The notes: a model not told the origin generated them from the sequence alone. A stretch of DNA of 6,545 nt from Pseudomonadota bacterium (GCA_027623845.1 JAQBUJ010000189.1:1-6545), one strand, 5' to 3'. Counted from the stretch's first letter, positions 1 to 6,071 are shown. Numbers and translations: made by a program.

Positions 1-1
1 T

Positions 2-1024
2 ATCTTTCAGATCGGCCCCGATGTTTCCGGCGGCGTGGCCCAGCGCGCCTTCATGGAGGAATTACGCAAGGTCGCCGTCGGTTCTGGCCGCCCGGTCATG
101 TTCGGCACACTCTCGACCAGCCAGGGCGACAATCCCAATCCCTGGACTTACCAATACGAATGGATGGAGGAGGTCGTGGCTGCCGGAGGGCGAGTGTTTG
201 GGCAAGGCACGACAAAATCGATCAACGCGATCTTCTCGGCCAAGTCGTACCTGCCCTTCGATTTTCTGCCGACCTGGAAAGAGATTCGCGCTCTATCCCT
301 GGAAGAACAAAAAGCCCGCTTTAAGGACCCGGAGCTGCGTGCTCGGCTGGTCGCCGAGGAAGCCGGGATGAAGCCCAAGGGCACCGACTTCCAGGGCGGC
401 GGCGCGGCGACCACCGACCCGCGCAAGCCCGACTATGGCAATATCTTCCCGATGTTCGACGTCAAATGGGACGACCCGAGCATCGCCGATCTCGCCAAGG
501 CCCGCGCGCAGAACCCGGTCGAGGTGATAATGGATCTGATCATCGAGAACGAAGATCTGGCCTTCGTGCTCCCGCTGGTGAACGAAAAGCCGGCCGACGT
601 CCTCAGCATGCTGAAAAACCCCCGCACCCTGGCGACTTTTTCCGATTCCGGCGCCCATGTCTGCCAGGAAATGGGGTCGTCATTGCAAACCCATCTGTTG
701 AGCTATTGGGTGCGCGAAAAACAGGCCTTTACCCTGGAGGAAGCAGTTCGGAAGTTGACCTTCGACAACGCCTCGGCCTGGGAAATGAACGACCGGGGCC
801 TGTTGCGCACCGGCCTGAACGCCGACATCGTGGTGTTCGACGCCGACGCCATCAAGCCCTGCCTGCCAACGGTCCAGACCGACCTGCCCGGCGGCGCCCG
901 ACGTCTGGTTCAAAAAGCCGAAGGCATCGCCGCCACCATCGTCAACGGCGTGGTATCGCTTGAGCACGGCAATGCGACCGGCGCGCTGCCCGGCCACGTC
1001 ATCAAAGGACCGCTGGCGGCTTAA
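2..1024 (+). CDS. Amidohydrolase, D-aminoacylase-like family, C-terminal part (5' end outside window)
   Basis: The frame is open to the left edge and ends at TAA 1022-1024, giving about 340 residues of a larger protein. The GTG at 35 is in frame but lies inside conserved sequence, so it is not the start. The text matches the C-terminal 60% of the complete amidohydrolase at 2709-4421: the first visible residues correspond to about residue 238 there. Shared landmarks are the SDSGAH motif (Asp codon 644-646, the expected catalytic aspartate of the amidohydrolase superfamily), an LTFDNA/LTLANA helix, the DRGLLRTGLNADIVVFD segment that closes the beta-sandwich, and an ATGALPG tail. The family hydrolyses amide bonds of N-acyl-D-amino acids or related cyclic amides; the substrate cannot be named. 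The N-terminal HxH metal motif would be outside the window. It is convergent with the methyltransferase gene, 51 bp away. Confidence 0.93.
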   Translation: MFQIGPDVSGGVAQRAFMEELRKVAVGSGRPVMFGTLSTSQGDNPNPWTYQYEWMEEVVAAGGRVFGQGTTKSINAIFSAKSYLPFDFLPTWKEIRALSLEEQKARFKDPELRARLVAEEAGMKPKGTDFQGGGAATTDPRKPDYGNIFPMFDVKWDDPSIADLAKARAQNPVEVIMDLIIENEDLAFVLPLVNEKPADVLSMLKNPRTLATFSDSGAHVCQEMGSSLQTHLLSYWVREKQAFTLEEAVRKLTFDNASAWEMNDRGLLRTGLNADIVVFDADAIKPCLPTVQTDLPGGARRLVQKAEGIAATIVNGVVSLEHGNATGALPGHVIKGPLAA

Positions 1025-1075
1025 AAGGATCGCCGCGCCGTTGATTGAATTAGCGAAGGCGGAATGGATCCCGCC
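1025..1075. other. Convergent intergenic gap with a weak possible hairpin
   Basis: These 51 bp separate two convergent stop codons. GGCGG (1058-1062) and CCGCC (1071-1075) could form a 5-bp stem with an 8-base loop, which might act as a weak bidirectional terminator. Neither side carries a T-run, so I do not call it an intrinsic terminator. Nothing else is visible here. Confidence 0.3.
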
Positions 1076-1909
1076 CTACGCCTGGCCTCGTGAAAATGGC
1101 GGCGGGACAATAGGCGCCGGCGGGACGCAGGGCGGCTTTTGCATCAGGGCGACGTCCTTGACCGGGATCTCGCAGCGCCAGCCGCGCGCCGCCGCGATCG
1201 CCCGCAACGTCGCCTCGCGATAGAAAATCACATGGGTCGGGTCGCGCCGGTAATGCCAGTTGGCGAAGCGATCGTCATCGGTCTGGAAACAGGTCATCAC
1301 CCCGAGCCAACCGCCGGGCCGCAGCAGACTGTCGAGCTGATCAAACTGGTCGGCGGGATGGTAGAAATGCTCCACTACCTCGGTGCAGGTGACGAAATCA
1401 TAGGTTCGCGCCAGCACCGCCCGGTCGGGTTGGAAGAACGGGTCATATAGCGCCATGCCATGCCCCGCCTCACGCAGCATCGACACCAATGCCGGCCCCG
1501 GCCCACAGCCGAAATCAAGACCCTCTTGTCCCCGGTCTTGCTCCTCGCCAGGCCCGCCCGGCCCGCCGTTTGATCCGTCACCAAGGCGTTGCAGCAAGGG
1601 ATCGACCAGTTTGGCGAGAAACCGTCGATAGCCCGGATCGTCCGGATCATTCTCATGGGTCAAATATTGCGCGTGTTCTTCGGCCGCACTCATCCTGTGG
1701 CGTGGATCAAGGAACCGGGCCTCGCAATGCGCGCAACGCCAGTAATCCCAGTCATCGACGCGCTTGAAAGGCAGCGGCCCCGGCGCCCGGCATACAGGAC
1801 AAAATGCCGGCGCCGGCGCCTCAATGCCACTCCATCCTGGGCCACTCCATCCTGGGCCACTCCATCCTGGGCCACTCCATCCTGGGTCGCTACATGCTGG
1901 TGGCGCCAC
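1076..1909 (-). CDS. Class I SAM-dependent methyltransferase with N-terminal zinc-finger motif and a PGWSG repeat extension
   Basis: The 277-residue reading uses GTG 1909-1907 and ends at TAG (1078-1076). Residues 37-40 (CPVC) and 59-62 (CAHC) form a four-cysteine zinc knuckle. Motif I of the Rossmann methyltransferase fold is LDFGCGPG at 131-138; the acidic ALYDP end of strand 2 is near 153-157, YDFVTCTEVVEH is at 170-181, and LLRPGGWLGVMT at 195-206. A conserved-looking WHYRRDPTHVIFY block follows (218-230). The fold is certain, but the methyl acceptor is unknown; automated labels for such proteins often borrow ubiquinone-pathway names without proof. The start is uncertain. GTG 1909 overlaps the SDR gene by 20 bp and has no good ribosome site, there is no in-frame ATG before the zinc finger, and the rare codon ATT at 1825 is the only near alternative after the repeats. 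Residues 9-28 are four PGWSG repeats, and 111-130 are a Gly/Glu-rich low-complexity insert. It is the last gene of the minus-strand run and probably translationally coupled to the SDR. Confidence 0.9.
   Translation of the reverse strand: MAPPACSDPGWSGPGWSGPGWSGPGWSGIEAPAPAFCPVCRAPGPLPFKRVDDWDYWRCAHCEARFLDPRHRMSAAEEHAQYLTHENDPDDPGYRRFLAKLVDPLLQRLGDGSNGGPGGPGEEQDRGQEGLDFGCGPGPALVSMLREAGHGMALYDPFFQPDRAVLARTYDFVTCTEVVEHFYHPADQFDQLDSLLRPGGWLGVMTCFQTDDDRFANWHYRRDPTHVIFYREATLRAIAAARGWRCEIPVKDVALMQKPPCVPPAPIVPPPFSRGQA
1826..1885. repeat. Perfect 4 x 15 bp tandem repeat at the SDR/methyltransferase junction
   Basis: The unit GCCACTCCATCCTGG (plus strand; CCAGGATGGAGTGGC in the coding direction) occurs four times without mismatch at 1826-1840, 1841-1855, 1856-1870 and 1871-1885. 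A fifth, degenerate unit at 1886-1900 matches 11 of 15 bases and contains the last codons and stop of the SDR gene. In the methyltransferase frame each unit encodes PGWSG. Each unit also carries AGGA and GGAG purine runs and an ATG in another frame. The unit is a multiple of three, so copy-number change would lengthen or shorten the protein without shifting the frame. Confidence 0.97.
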
Positions 1910-2648
1910 CGTCGATCACCATCTCCCCGCCGGTCATATAGGCCGAATCGTCGGAGGCCAGGAACATCACTGCGGCAATGATTTCCTCGATCCGCCCCAG
2001 CCGCCCCAACGGCACCCGCGACAGCCGCTCCGCCAAGACCTTGGGATCGGACATCGCGGCGTGGACCATCTCGGTATCCACCGGCCCCGGGAAGATCGTG
2101 TTGCAGCGGATCTTGTCCTTGGCGTGCTGGGTCGCGGTGACCTTGCTGAAAATCCGCACCGCGCCCTTGCTCGCGGCATAGGCCGGCTCCTGTGTGGTCG
2201 ACTGGCCATAGCCGGCAACCGAGGAAATATTGATGATCGAGCCGCCGCCCACCGCCCGCATCGCCGGGATCGAGTGCTTGGTGCCGAGGAACACGCCCTT
2301 CAGATTGACCGCCTGAACCAGATCCCATTCCTCGACCGTTCGGTCCTCGATGGCGACTCTGGGAATGACGATACCGGCATTGTTCACCAGGATGTGGAGC
2401 CCGCCATAACCGTTCACCGCCTCGGCGACGGCGCTTTGCCAGTCGGCTTCCTGGGTCACGTCGAGATGCACATAGCGCGCCTCGCCGCCCGCCGCCTTGA
2501 TCTCCGCCTCGACCGCCCGGCCTTCGTCGTCGCGGATATCGCCGAACACCACCTTGGCGCCCTCGGCGGTAAATTTCCGCGCCTCGGCAGCCCCCTGCCC
2601 GCGCCCGCCGCCGCTGATCAGTGCGACCTTGCCATCCAACCTACCCAT
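1890..2648 (-). CDS. Short-chain dehydrogenase/reductase (classical SDR, probably NAD-dependent)
   Basis: The 252-residue protein has the usual classical SDR length. It starts at ATG 2648 behind a strong GGGAGG ribosome site (2661-2656, 7-base spacer). The cofactor motif is SGGGRGQG at 12-19, with Asp37 at the end of strand 2 favouring NAD over NADP. Asp63 lies in HLDV, NNAG is at 89-92, and the catalytic tetrad is Asn115, Ser143, Tyr157 and Lys161 (YAASK). PGPVDTEM at 187-194 and the C-terminal DGGATSM complete the fold. It should oxidise or reduce an alcohol/ketone pair in the cytoplasm; the substrate is not deducible, and FabG-like or secondary-alcohol dehydrogenase labels would both be guesses. 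It lies 60 bp after the amidohydrolase on the same strand and shares 20 bp with the apparent start of the methyltransferase. The stop codon falls inside the degenerate fifth unit of the tandem repeat. Confidence 0.96.
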   Translation of the reverse strand: MGRLDGKVALISGGGRGQGAAEARKFTAEGAKVVFGDIRDDEGRAVEAEIKAAGGEARYVHLDVTQEADWQSAVAEAVNGYGGLHILVNNAGIVIPRVAIEDRTVEEWDLVQAVNLKGVFLGTKHSIPAMRAVGGGSIINISSVAGYGQSTTQEPAYAASKGAVRIFSKVTATQHAKDKIRCNTIFPGPVDTEMVHAAMSDPKVLAERLSRVPLGRLGRIEEIIAAVMFLASDDSAYMTGGEMVIDGGATSM

Positions 2649-2708
2649 GCCCTGGCCTCCCTCTTATTAAGTCCGGCTTATCAAGTCACGCTGCTTATGC
2701 CGCACAGC
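2649..2708 (-). other. Amidohydrolase-SDR spacer with short imperfect repeat
   Basis: This 60-bp spacer in the minus-strand run holds the SDR ribosome site GGGAGG (2661-2656). Two near-identical 10-mers lie side by side, CTTATTAAGT (2663-2672) and CTTATCAAGT (2677-2686), with a 14-bp period and one mismatch. I see no terminator or clear promoter, so cotranscription of the flanking genes is the simplest reading. Confidence 0.5.
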
Positions 2709-4421
2709 TTAGCTCCCGCTGCGCAGCAACCGTCCCGGCAACGCGCCCGTCGCTTCGCCATCGCGCCATATCGGCACCCCGGCGACGATGGTCGCATCAA
2801 AGCCGACCGATCGCTGCAGCAGCCGTTTGCCGCCGGCCGGTAGATCGTAACGCACTTCCGGCACCTGAAGCTGCAATCGATCGTAGTCGACGACGTTGAT
2901 ATCGGCTTTCATTCCAACCGCGATCGCGCCTCGGTCGCGCAATCCCATCTCCTGCGCATTCGCCAAGGTGAGCCGGCGCACGATATCGCTAAGCGGCAAC
3001 CGCCCGCCGCGCACCCGGTCGCGCGTCCAATGGGTCAGCGCATGGGCCATGTCGGTGGCGTCGCACATGATCCCGACATGCGCCCCACCATCGCCAAGAC
3101 CGATCACCGTGTGGCGATGCTGCAGCATCTCATGCACCGGGGCCATGTCGCCGCCGGTGTAATTGGTCATCGGGTGATAGAGCATCGTGCGCCCGTTCCC
3201 CGCCATCATCAGGTCATAGGCCAGCGCCGCCGGCGTAACGCCAAGACGCCGGGCCTGGACGGCCAGGCACTGATCCGGCTCCGGTTCATATTGCGGCGGG
3301 TCGCCCAGCGGGAAGATCCGCGACCAATCGCGCAGCCGCTTGATCTGCGCCGGGGTTCCGCCGGGCTCGTCGATCAGCCGGGCGCGAAAATCCGGATCGG
3401 CCAGGATCGCGGCCCGCGCGTCCATGTCCAGCGGCGCCAATTCCCGCCAACTCCGACAGCCGAGAAACGGGTTCTCCGACAGCTCGAAGCCAAGCAGGGT
3501 GCTGGTCGGGCGGCCGCGCACCTGGCCGGTGATCCGGTGACCGTCGGCATTCGCCGCGCTGATCCGCTCCAACAACTGGCGCCATTCGTCGGGCCAGGCG
3601 TCCTTTTGCAGCAGGGTCATCGTCAACGGCAGACCGGAACGCTCGACCAGACGGCGCAGCAGGCCAAACTCCTCGGCCTGCTGGTCGCCGAAATCAGCCA
3701 CCACCTGCAGCCAGCCGCGACCGACCGTCGCCACGGCGTCGACGATCTCGGCCAGTTCCTCCTCGGCGGCGCCATAGGACGGGATCGGCTCACCCTCGGC
3801 GGTGCGGTGCTGCAGCAGCCGCGAGGTGGAAAATCCAAAGGCCCCGGCGCGCATACCCTCTGCCGCCAGCGCCGCCATTTCGGCCCGGTCGGCGGCGCTG
3901 GCCGGCTCGCGGTCGGCGCCGCGCTTGCCCATCACATAGACCCGGAGCGCCGCATGCGGCACTTGCGTTGCGATATCAACGTCATAGCGCCGCGCCGCCA
4001 GAGTATCGAGATACTCCGGGAAGCTTTCCCAGGTCCAAGGCAGCCCCTCGCGCATCACCACCTCGGGGATGTCCTCCACCCCCTCCATCAGCGAGATCAG
4101 CATGTCCCGCTGATCCGGACGCACCGGCGCAAAACCAACCCCGCAATTACCCAACAGCACCGTGGTCACCCCATTGCAGGACGACGGGGTGATCTGATGG
4201 GCCCAGGTCGCCTGGGCGTCGTAATGGGTGTGCACATCAACAAAACCCGGCATCACCAATCGGTCGCGCGCATCGATCTCTTCAACGGCGGCGGCGGCGG
4301 CGATCTGGCCGATTTCGCTGATGACGCCGCCCGTGATGGCCACATCAGCTTCGAAGGGCTCGGCGCCGGTGCCGTCAACGATGGCGCCGTTACGGATGAT
4401 GAGATCGGGGGTGGGGGTCAT
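2709..4421 (-). CDS. Amidohydrolase, N-acyl-D-amino-acid deacylase-like (570 aa)
   Basis: The protein starts at ATG 4421 with GGAG 6 bases upstream. Residues 7-55 form the N-terminal part of the amidohydrolase beta-sandwich (LIIRNGAIVDGTG). GFVDVHTHYD follows, with metal-binding His64 and His66, then GNCGVGFAP with Cys93, matching the metal-bridging cysteine known in D-aminoacylases. The catalytic aspartate is Asp444 in GLGDGGAH (441-448). ADINVVDYD and ATGALPG (558-564) close the sandwich. The length exceeds typical D-aminoacylase (about 480-500) because of an inserted middle section (about 275-420). The two histidines that bind zinc in characterised D-aminoacylase are not evident: the aligned stretches read LQVVADFGDQ (238-247) and LTMTLLQKD (266-274). 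Annotations of this subgroup as deacylase are therefore by homology only. No signal peptide is seen, so it is probably cytoplasmic. It is the first gene of the amidohydrolase-SDR-methyltransferase run and a paralogue of the partial gene at 2-1024. Confidence 0.93.
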   Translation of the reverse strand: MTPTPDLIIRNGAIVDGTGAEPFEADVAITGGVISEIGQIAAAAAVEEIDARDRLVMPGFVDVHTHYDAQATWAHQITPSSCNGVTTVLLGNCGVGFAPVRPDQRDMLISLMEGVEDIPEVVMREGLPWTWESFPEYLDTLAARRYDVDIATQVPHAALRVYVMGKRGADREPASAADRAEMAALAAEGMRAGAFGFSTSRLLQHRTAEGEPIPSYGAAEEELAEIVDAVATVGRGWLQVVADFGDQQAEEFGLLRRLVERSGLPLTMTLLQKDAWPDEWRQLLERISAANADGHRITGQVRGRPTSTLLGFELSENPFLGCRSWRELAPLDMDARAAILADPDFRARLIDEPGGTPAQIKRLRDWSRIFPLGDPPQYEPEPDQCLAVQARRLGVTPAALAYDLMMAGNGRTMLYHPMTNYTGGDMAPVHEMLQHRHTVIGLGDGGAHVGIMCDATDMAHALTHWTRDRVRGGRLPLSDIVRRLTLANAQEMGLRDRGAIAVGMKADINVVDYDRLQLQVPEVRYDLPAGGKRLLQRSVGFDATIVAGVPIWRDGEATGALPGRLLRSGS

Positions 4422-4456
4422 GGAAAGCTCCGGGCGCGTTCCGCGTATGAGGCGGA

Positions 4457-4462
4457 AGTATA
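4457..4462 (-). promoter_or_regulatory. Possible -10 element for the amidohydrolase run
   Basis: The minus strand reads TATACT at 4462-4457, five of six bases of the sigma-70 consensus, about 36 bases before the amidohydrolase ATG. No good -35 lies 16-18 bases upstream; the nearest TTG-type hexamer (TTGTAC) is 28 bases away. This is a weak call. Confidence 0.28.
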
Positions 4463-4477
4463 CACGGTAGGAGCGCC

Positions 4478-4669
4478 ATGGGCGTTAGACGTACAATTTT
4501 AAAGATCGGGAAGGCTAACCGGAGCGCTCAAACGACGCAGAGCGGCAAATGGATGCTCAAAATCGTCAAGCGCCCCGAGGCGGCAAAAAGGCTCGAACCG
4601 CGCCCCTTACTCCCTCGCCCGTCGATCAAACCATCCCTGGGTCCGGTTGGCGAAGCCGACCAGCGATAG
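4478..4669 (+). CDS. Doubtful 63-residue ORF with a ribosome site
   Basis: ATG 4478 is preceded by AGGAG (4469-4473) with a short 4-base spacer. The predicted product is basic, begins MGVRRTILKIGKANRS and has no family I recognise. The last 63 bp run antisense through the 3' end of the acr3 gene and the first 130 bp fill most of the gap between acr3 and the amidohydrolase. No plus-strand promoter is evident close upstream. It could be a real small gene or simply the only open frame in a short gap; I lean to chance. Confidence 0.2.
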   Translation: MGVRRTILKIGKANRSAQTTQSGKWMLKIVKRPEAAKRLEPRPLLPRPSIKPSLGPVGEADQR

Positions 4670-5641
4670 CATCACCGGCACCTCAACCAGCACCCCGACC
4701 ACGGTGGCCAGGGCGGCGCCGGAGTGGAGGCCGAACAGGCTGATCGCCACCGCGACCGCCAGCTCGAAGAAGTTGGAGGTGCCGATCATCGCGCAGGGGG
4801 CGGCGATCCGGTAGGGGACCCGCCAGGCCCAGGCGGCGAAATAGGCCACCGCGAAAATGCCGTAGGACTGAATCACCAGCGGCACCGCGATCAGTACGAT
4901 CAGCATCGGCTGGGCCAGAATAATGCTGCCTTGAAAGCCGAACAACATCACCACCGTGGCCAATAGCGCCAGCACCGAGGCCGGCTTGACCCGCGCGGTG
5001 AAGGCGTCGACCGCCGCCTCGCCGTGGCCGGCGCCGATCAGTCGGCGCCGCGTGGCGATCCCGGCGATCAGCGGCACCACGACATAAAGCACTACCGAGA
5101 GCAGCAAGGTCTCCCAGGGCACCGCGATGTCGGTCACCCCGAGCAACAGCGCGACGATCGGCGCGAAGGCGAAGACCATGATCACGTCGTTCACGCTGAC
5201 CTGGATCAAAGTGTAATTCGCATCCCCCTTGGTCAGCTGCGACCAGACGAAAACCATCGCCGTACACGGCGCCGCCCCCAGCAGGATCAGCCCGGCGATA
5301 TAGCCCTCGGCGTCGGCTGGCGGGATTAGCCCGGCGAACACCCCCTTGAAGAACAGCACCCCGAGCGCCGCCATGGTGAAGGGCTTGATCAGCCAATTGA
5401 CGATAAGGGTGATCACCAATCCCTTGGGCTGATCCTTGATCCGGTGCAGGCTGGCGAAATCGACCGCGATCATCATCGGGTAGACCATGGCCCAGATCAG
5501 CACCGCGACGACAAGGTTGACGCTGGCGTATTCCAGGCCGGCGAGAACCGCGAATACGCCCGGCGCCACCTGGCCAAGGGCGATCCCGGCGATGATGCAC
5601 AACGCGACCCAGATCGTCAGATATCTTTCGAAGGCGGACAT
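4607..5641 (-). CDS. acr3: ACR3-family arsenite efflux permease
   Basis: This 344-residue inner-membrane protein exports arsenite, As(III), using the proton-motive force. It has about ten hydrophobic segments (roughly 9-30, 40-62, 74-98, 114-133, 145-168, 176-196, 221-243, 246-270, 277-303, 308-331), and the length is normal for ACR3. The hallmark segment LLGAAPCTAMVFVWSQL carries Cys126, matching the transport-essential cysteine of ACR3 proteins, and is followed by KGDANYTLIQVSVNDVIM. The second hallmark GTSNFFELAVAVAISLFG carries Glu293, the other residue known to be essential. Both are intact, so it should be functional. The start is ATG 5641 with GGAG at 6 bases. It follows arsR by 59 bp on the same strand with no visible terminator between, forming an arsR-acr3 operon. 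It is unrelated to the 12-segment ArsB permease, although such genes are sometimes labelled arsB. Confidence 0.97.
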   Translation of the reverse strand: MSAFERYLTIWVALCIIAGIALGQVAPGVFAVLAGLEYASVNLVVAVLIWAMVYPMMIAVDFASLHRIKDQPKGLVITLIVNWLIKPFTMAALGVLFFKGVFAGLIPPADAEGYIAGLILLGAAPCTAMVFVWSQLTKGDANYTLIQVSVNDVIMVFAFAPIVALLLGVTDIAVPWETLLLSVVLYVVVPLIAGIATRRRLIGAGHGEAAVDAFTARVKPASVLALLATVVMLFGFQGSIILAQPMLIVLIAVPLVIQSYGIFAVAYFAAWAWRVPYRIAAPCAMIGTSNFFELAVAVAISLFGLHSGAALATVVGVLVEVPVMLSLVGFANRTQGWFDRRARE

Positions 5642-5683
5642 AGCTTACTCCGTTGGGATTTTCTCGGGGGAGGACTCGGGAGG

Positions 5684-5705
5684 ATTAAATTTGGAGGTAT
5701 TTAAT
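5684..5705. repeat. AT-rich inverted repeat at the arsR stop / acr3 leader
   Basis: ATTAAAT (5684-5690) and ATTTAAT (5699-5705) are perfect 7-bp arms around an 8-base centre TTGGAGGT. The structure spans the arsR stop codon and lies in a strikingly AT-rich patch of an otherwise GC-rich window. GGAGG recurs three times between 5679 and 5712. It could be a weak mRNA hairpin adjusting acr3 expression or a protein-binding site; there is no direct evidence for either. Confidence 0.45.
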
Positions 5706-6057
5706 TCGGAGGCAACAAGGATTGCTTGGCGTCGATAAGCTCAAGAAACGCGATCAGCGGCCGCACCGCGCCCGGCTCCAGCGAATAGCAGACCCGCGGG
5801 CGCATGATCTCGCCGGCGATAATCCCGGCTTCCTTGAGGATCCTGAGATGCTCCGAGGTTGTCGAGGCGGCAAGACCGATCTCCTCGACGATGTCGCAGC
5901 CAATGCAGGTTTGTCGGCGCAGCAAGGTCTCGACGATCTGAATACGCGATGGATGCGCCAGGGCCTTGGCCAGATGCGCCAGACGCGCCGCCCGGCCGGT
6001 TTGATCACCGGCGCCCTGGGGATAGGATGGCGCCGGCGCCTCTGAAAGGGCGACCAT
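5701..6057 (-). CDS. arsR: ArsR/SmtB-family arsenic-responsive repressor
   Basis: This 118-residue winged-helix protein binds DNA as a dimer and should release it when arsenite binds. The start is ATG 6057 behind GAGGAG (6070-6065, 7-base spacer). LAHLAKALAHPSRIQIVETLL (26-46) is the family's opening helix-turn. The recognition helix lies in GLAASTTSEHLRILKEAGII (61-80), with the beta-wing about 81-92. Candidate thiol ligands are Cys51 and Cys54 in TCIGCD and Cys90 in PRVCYSL. The E. coli-type ELCVCDL motif is replaced by a CxxC spacing, so the third ligand is probably Cys90 in the wing. The gene is autoregulated by position: the promoter and inverted repeat lie just upstream. It heads the arsR-acr3 operon and is divergent from the CoA-transferase. 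Confidence 0.95.
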   Translation of the reverse strand: MVALSEAPAPSYPQGAGDQTGRAARLAHLAKALAHPSRIQIVETLLRRQTCIGCDIVEEIGLAASTTSEHLRILKEAGIIAGEIMRPRVCYSLEPGAVRPLIAFLELIDAKQSLLPPN

Positions 6058-6071
6058 GGAAACACTCCTCG

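Noticed and set aside
35..37. GTG as the true start of the left-hand amidohydrolase
   Set aside because: The frame continues upstream with homologous residues and the N-terminal metal-binding half would be missing; the gene is cut by the window edge.
1826..1900. CRISPR-like array
   Set aside because: The units are 15 bp, contiguous and without spacers, so this is a simple tandem repeat.
1764..2843. 359-codon plus-strand frame opposite the SDR and methyltransferase junction
   Set aside because: It has no recognisable domain and spans the antisense of two well-supported genes plus the repeat (reading HPGPL); a compositional shadow.
3030..4502. 490-codon open frame on the plus strand opposite the amidohydrolase
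   Set aside because: It is Arg/His/Gln-rich with no domain and mirrors the third-position GC bias of the opposite gene, which has clear motifs throughout.
4478..4600. Slight resemblance of the small ORF to the NDUFS4-like complex I accessory family (QSGKW...L pattern)
   Set aside because: Only a few residues match, the downstream PLMGW signature is missing, and the frame runs into acr3 antisense.
4560..4606. Intrinsic terminator after acr3
   Set aside because: A CCTTTTTG run is present on the minus strand, but only 3-4 bp of stem precede it; GCGCCCC at 4570 and 4600 are direct, not inverted, repeats.
4683..5600. 305-codon minus-strand frame inside acr3
   Set aside because: The Arg/Gly/Asp-rich translation lacks membrane segments, while the overlapping frame encodes an intact ACR3 protein with essential Cys and Glu.
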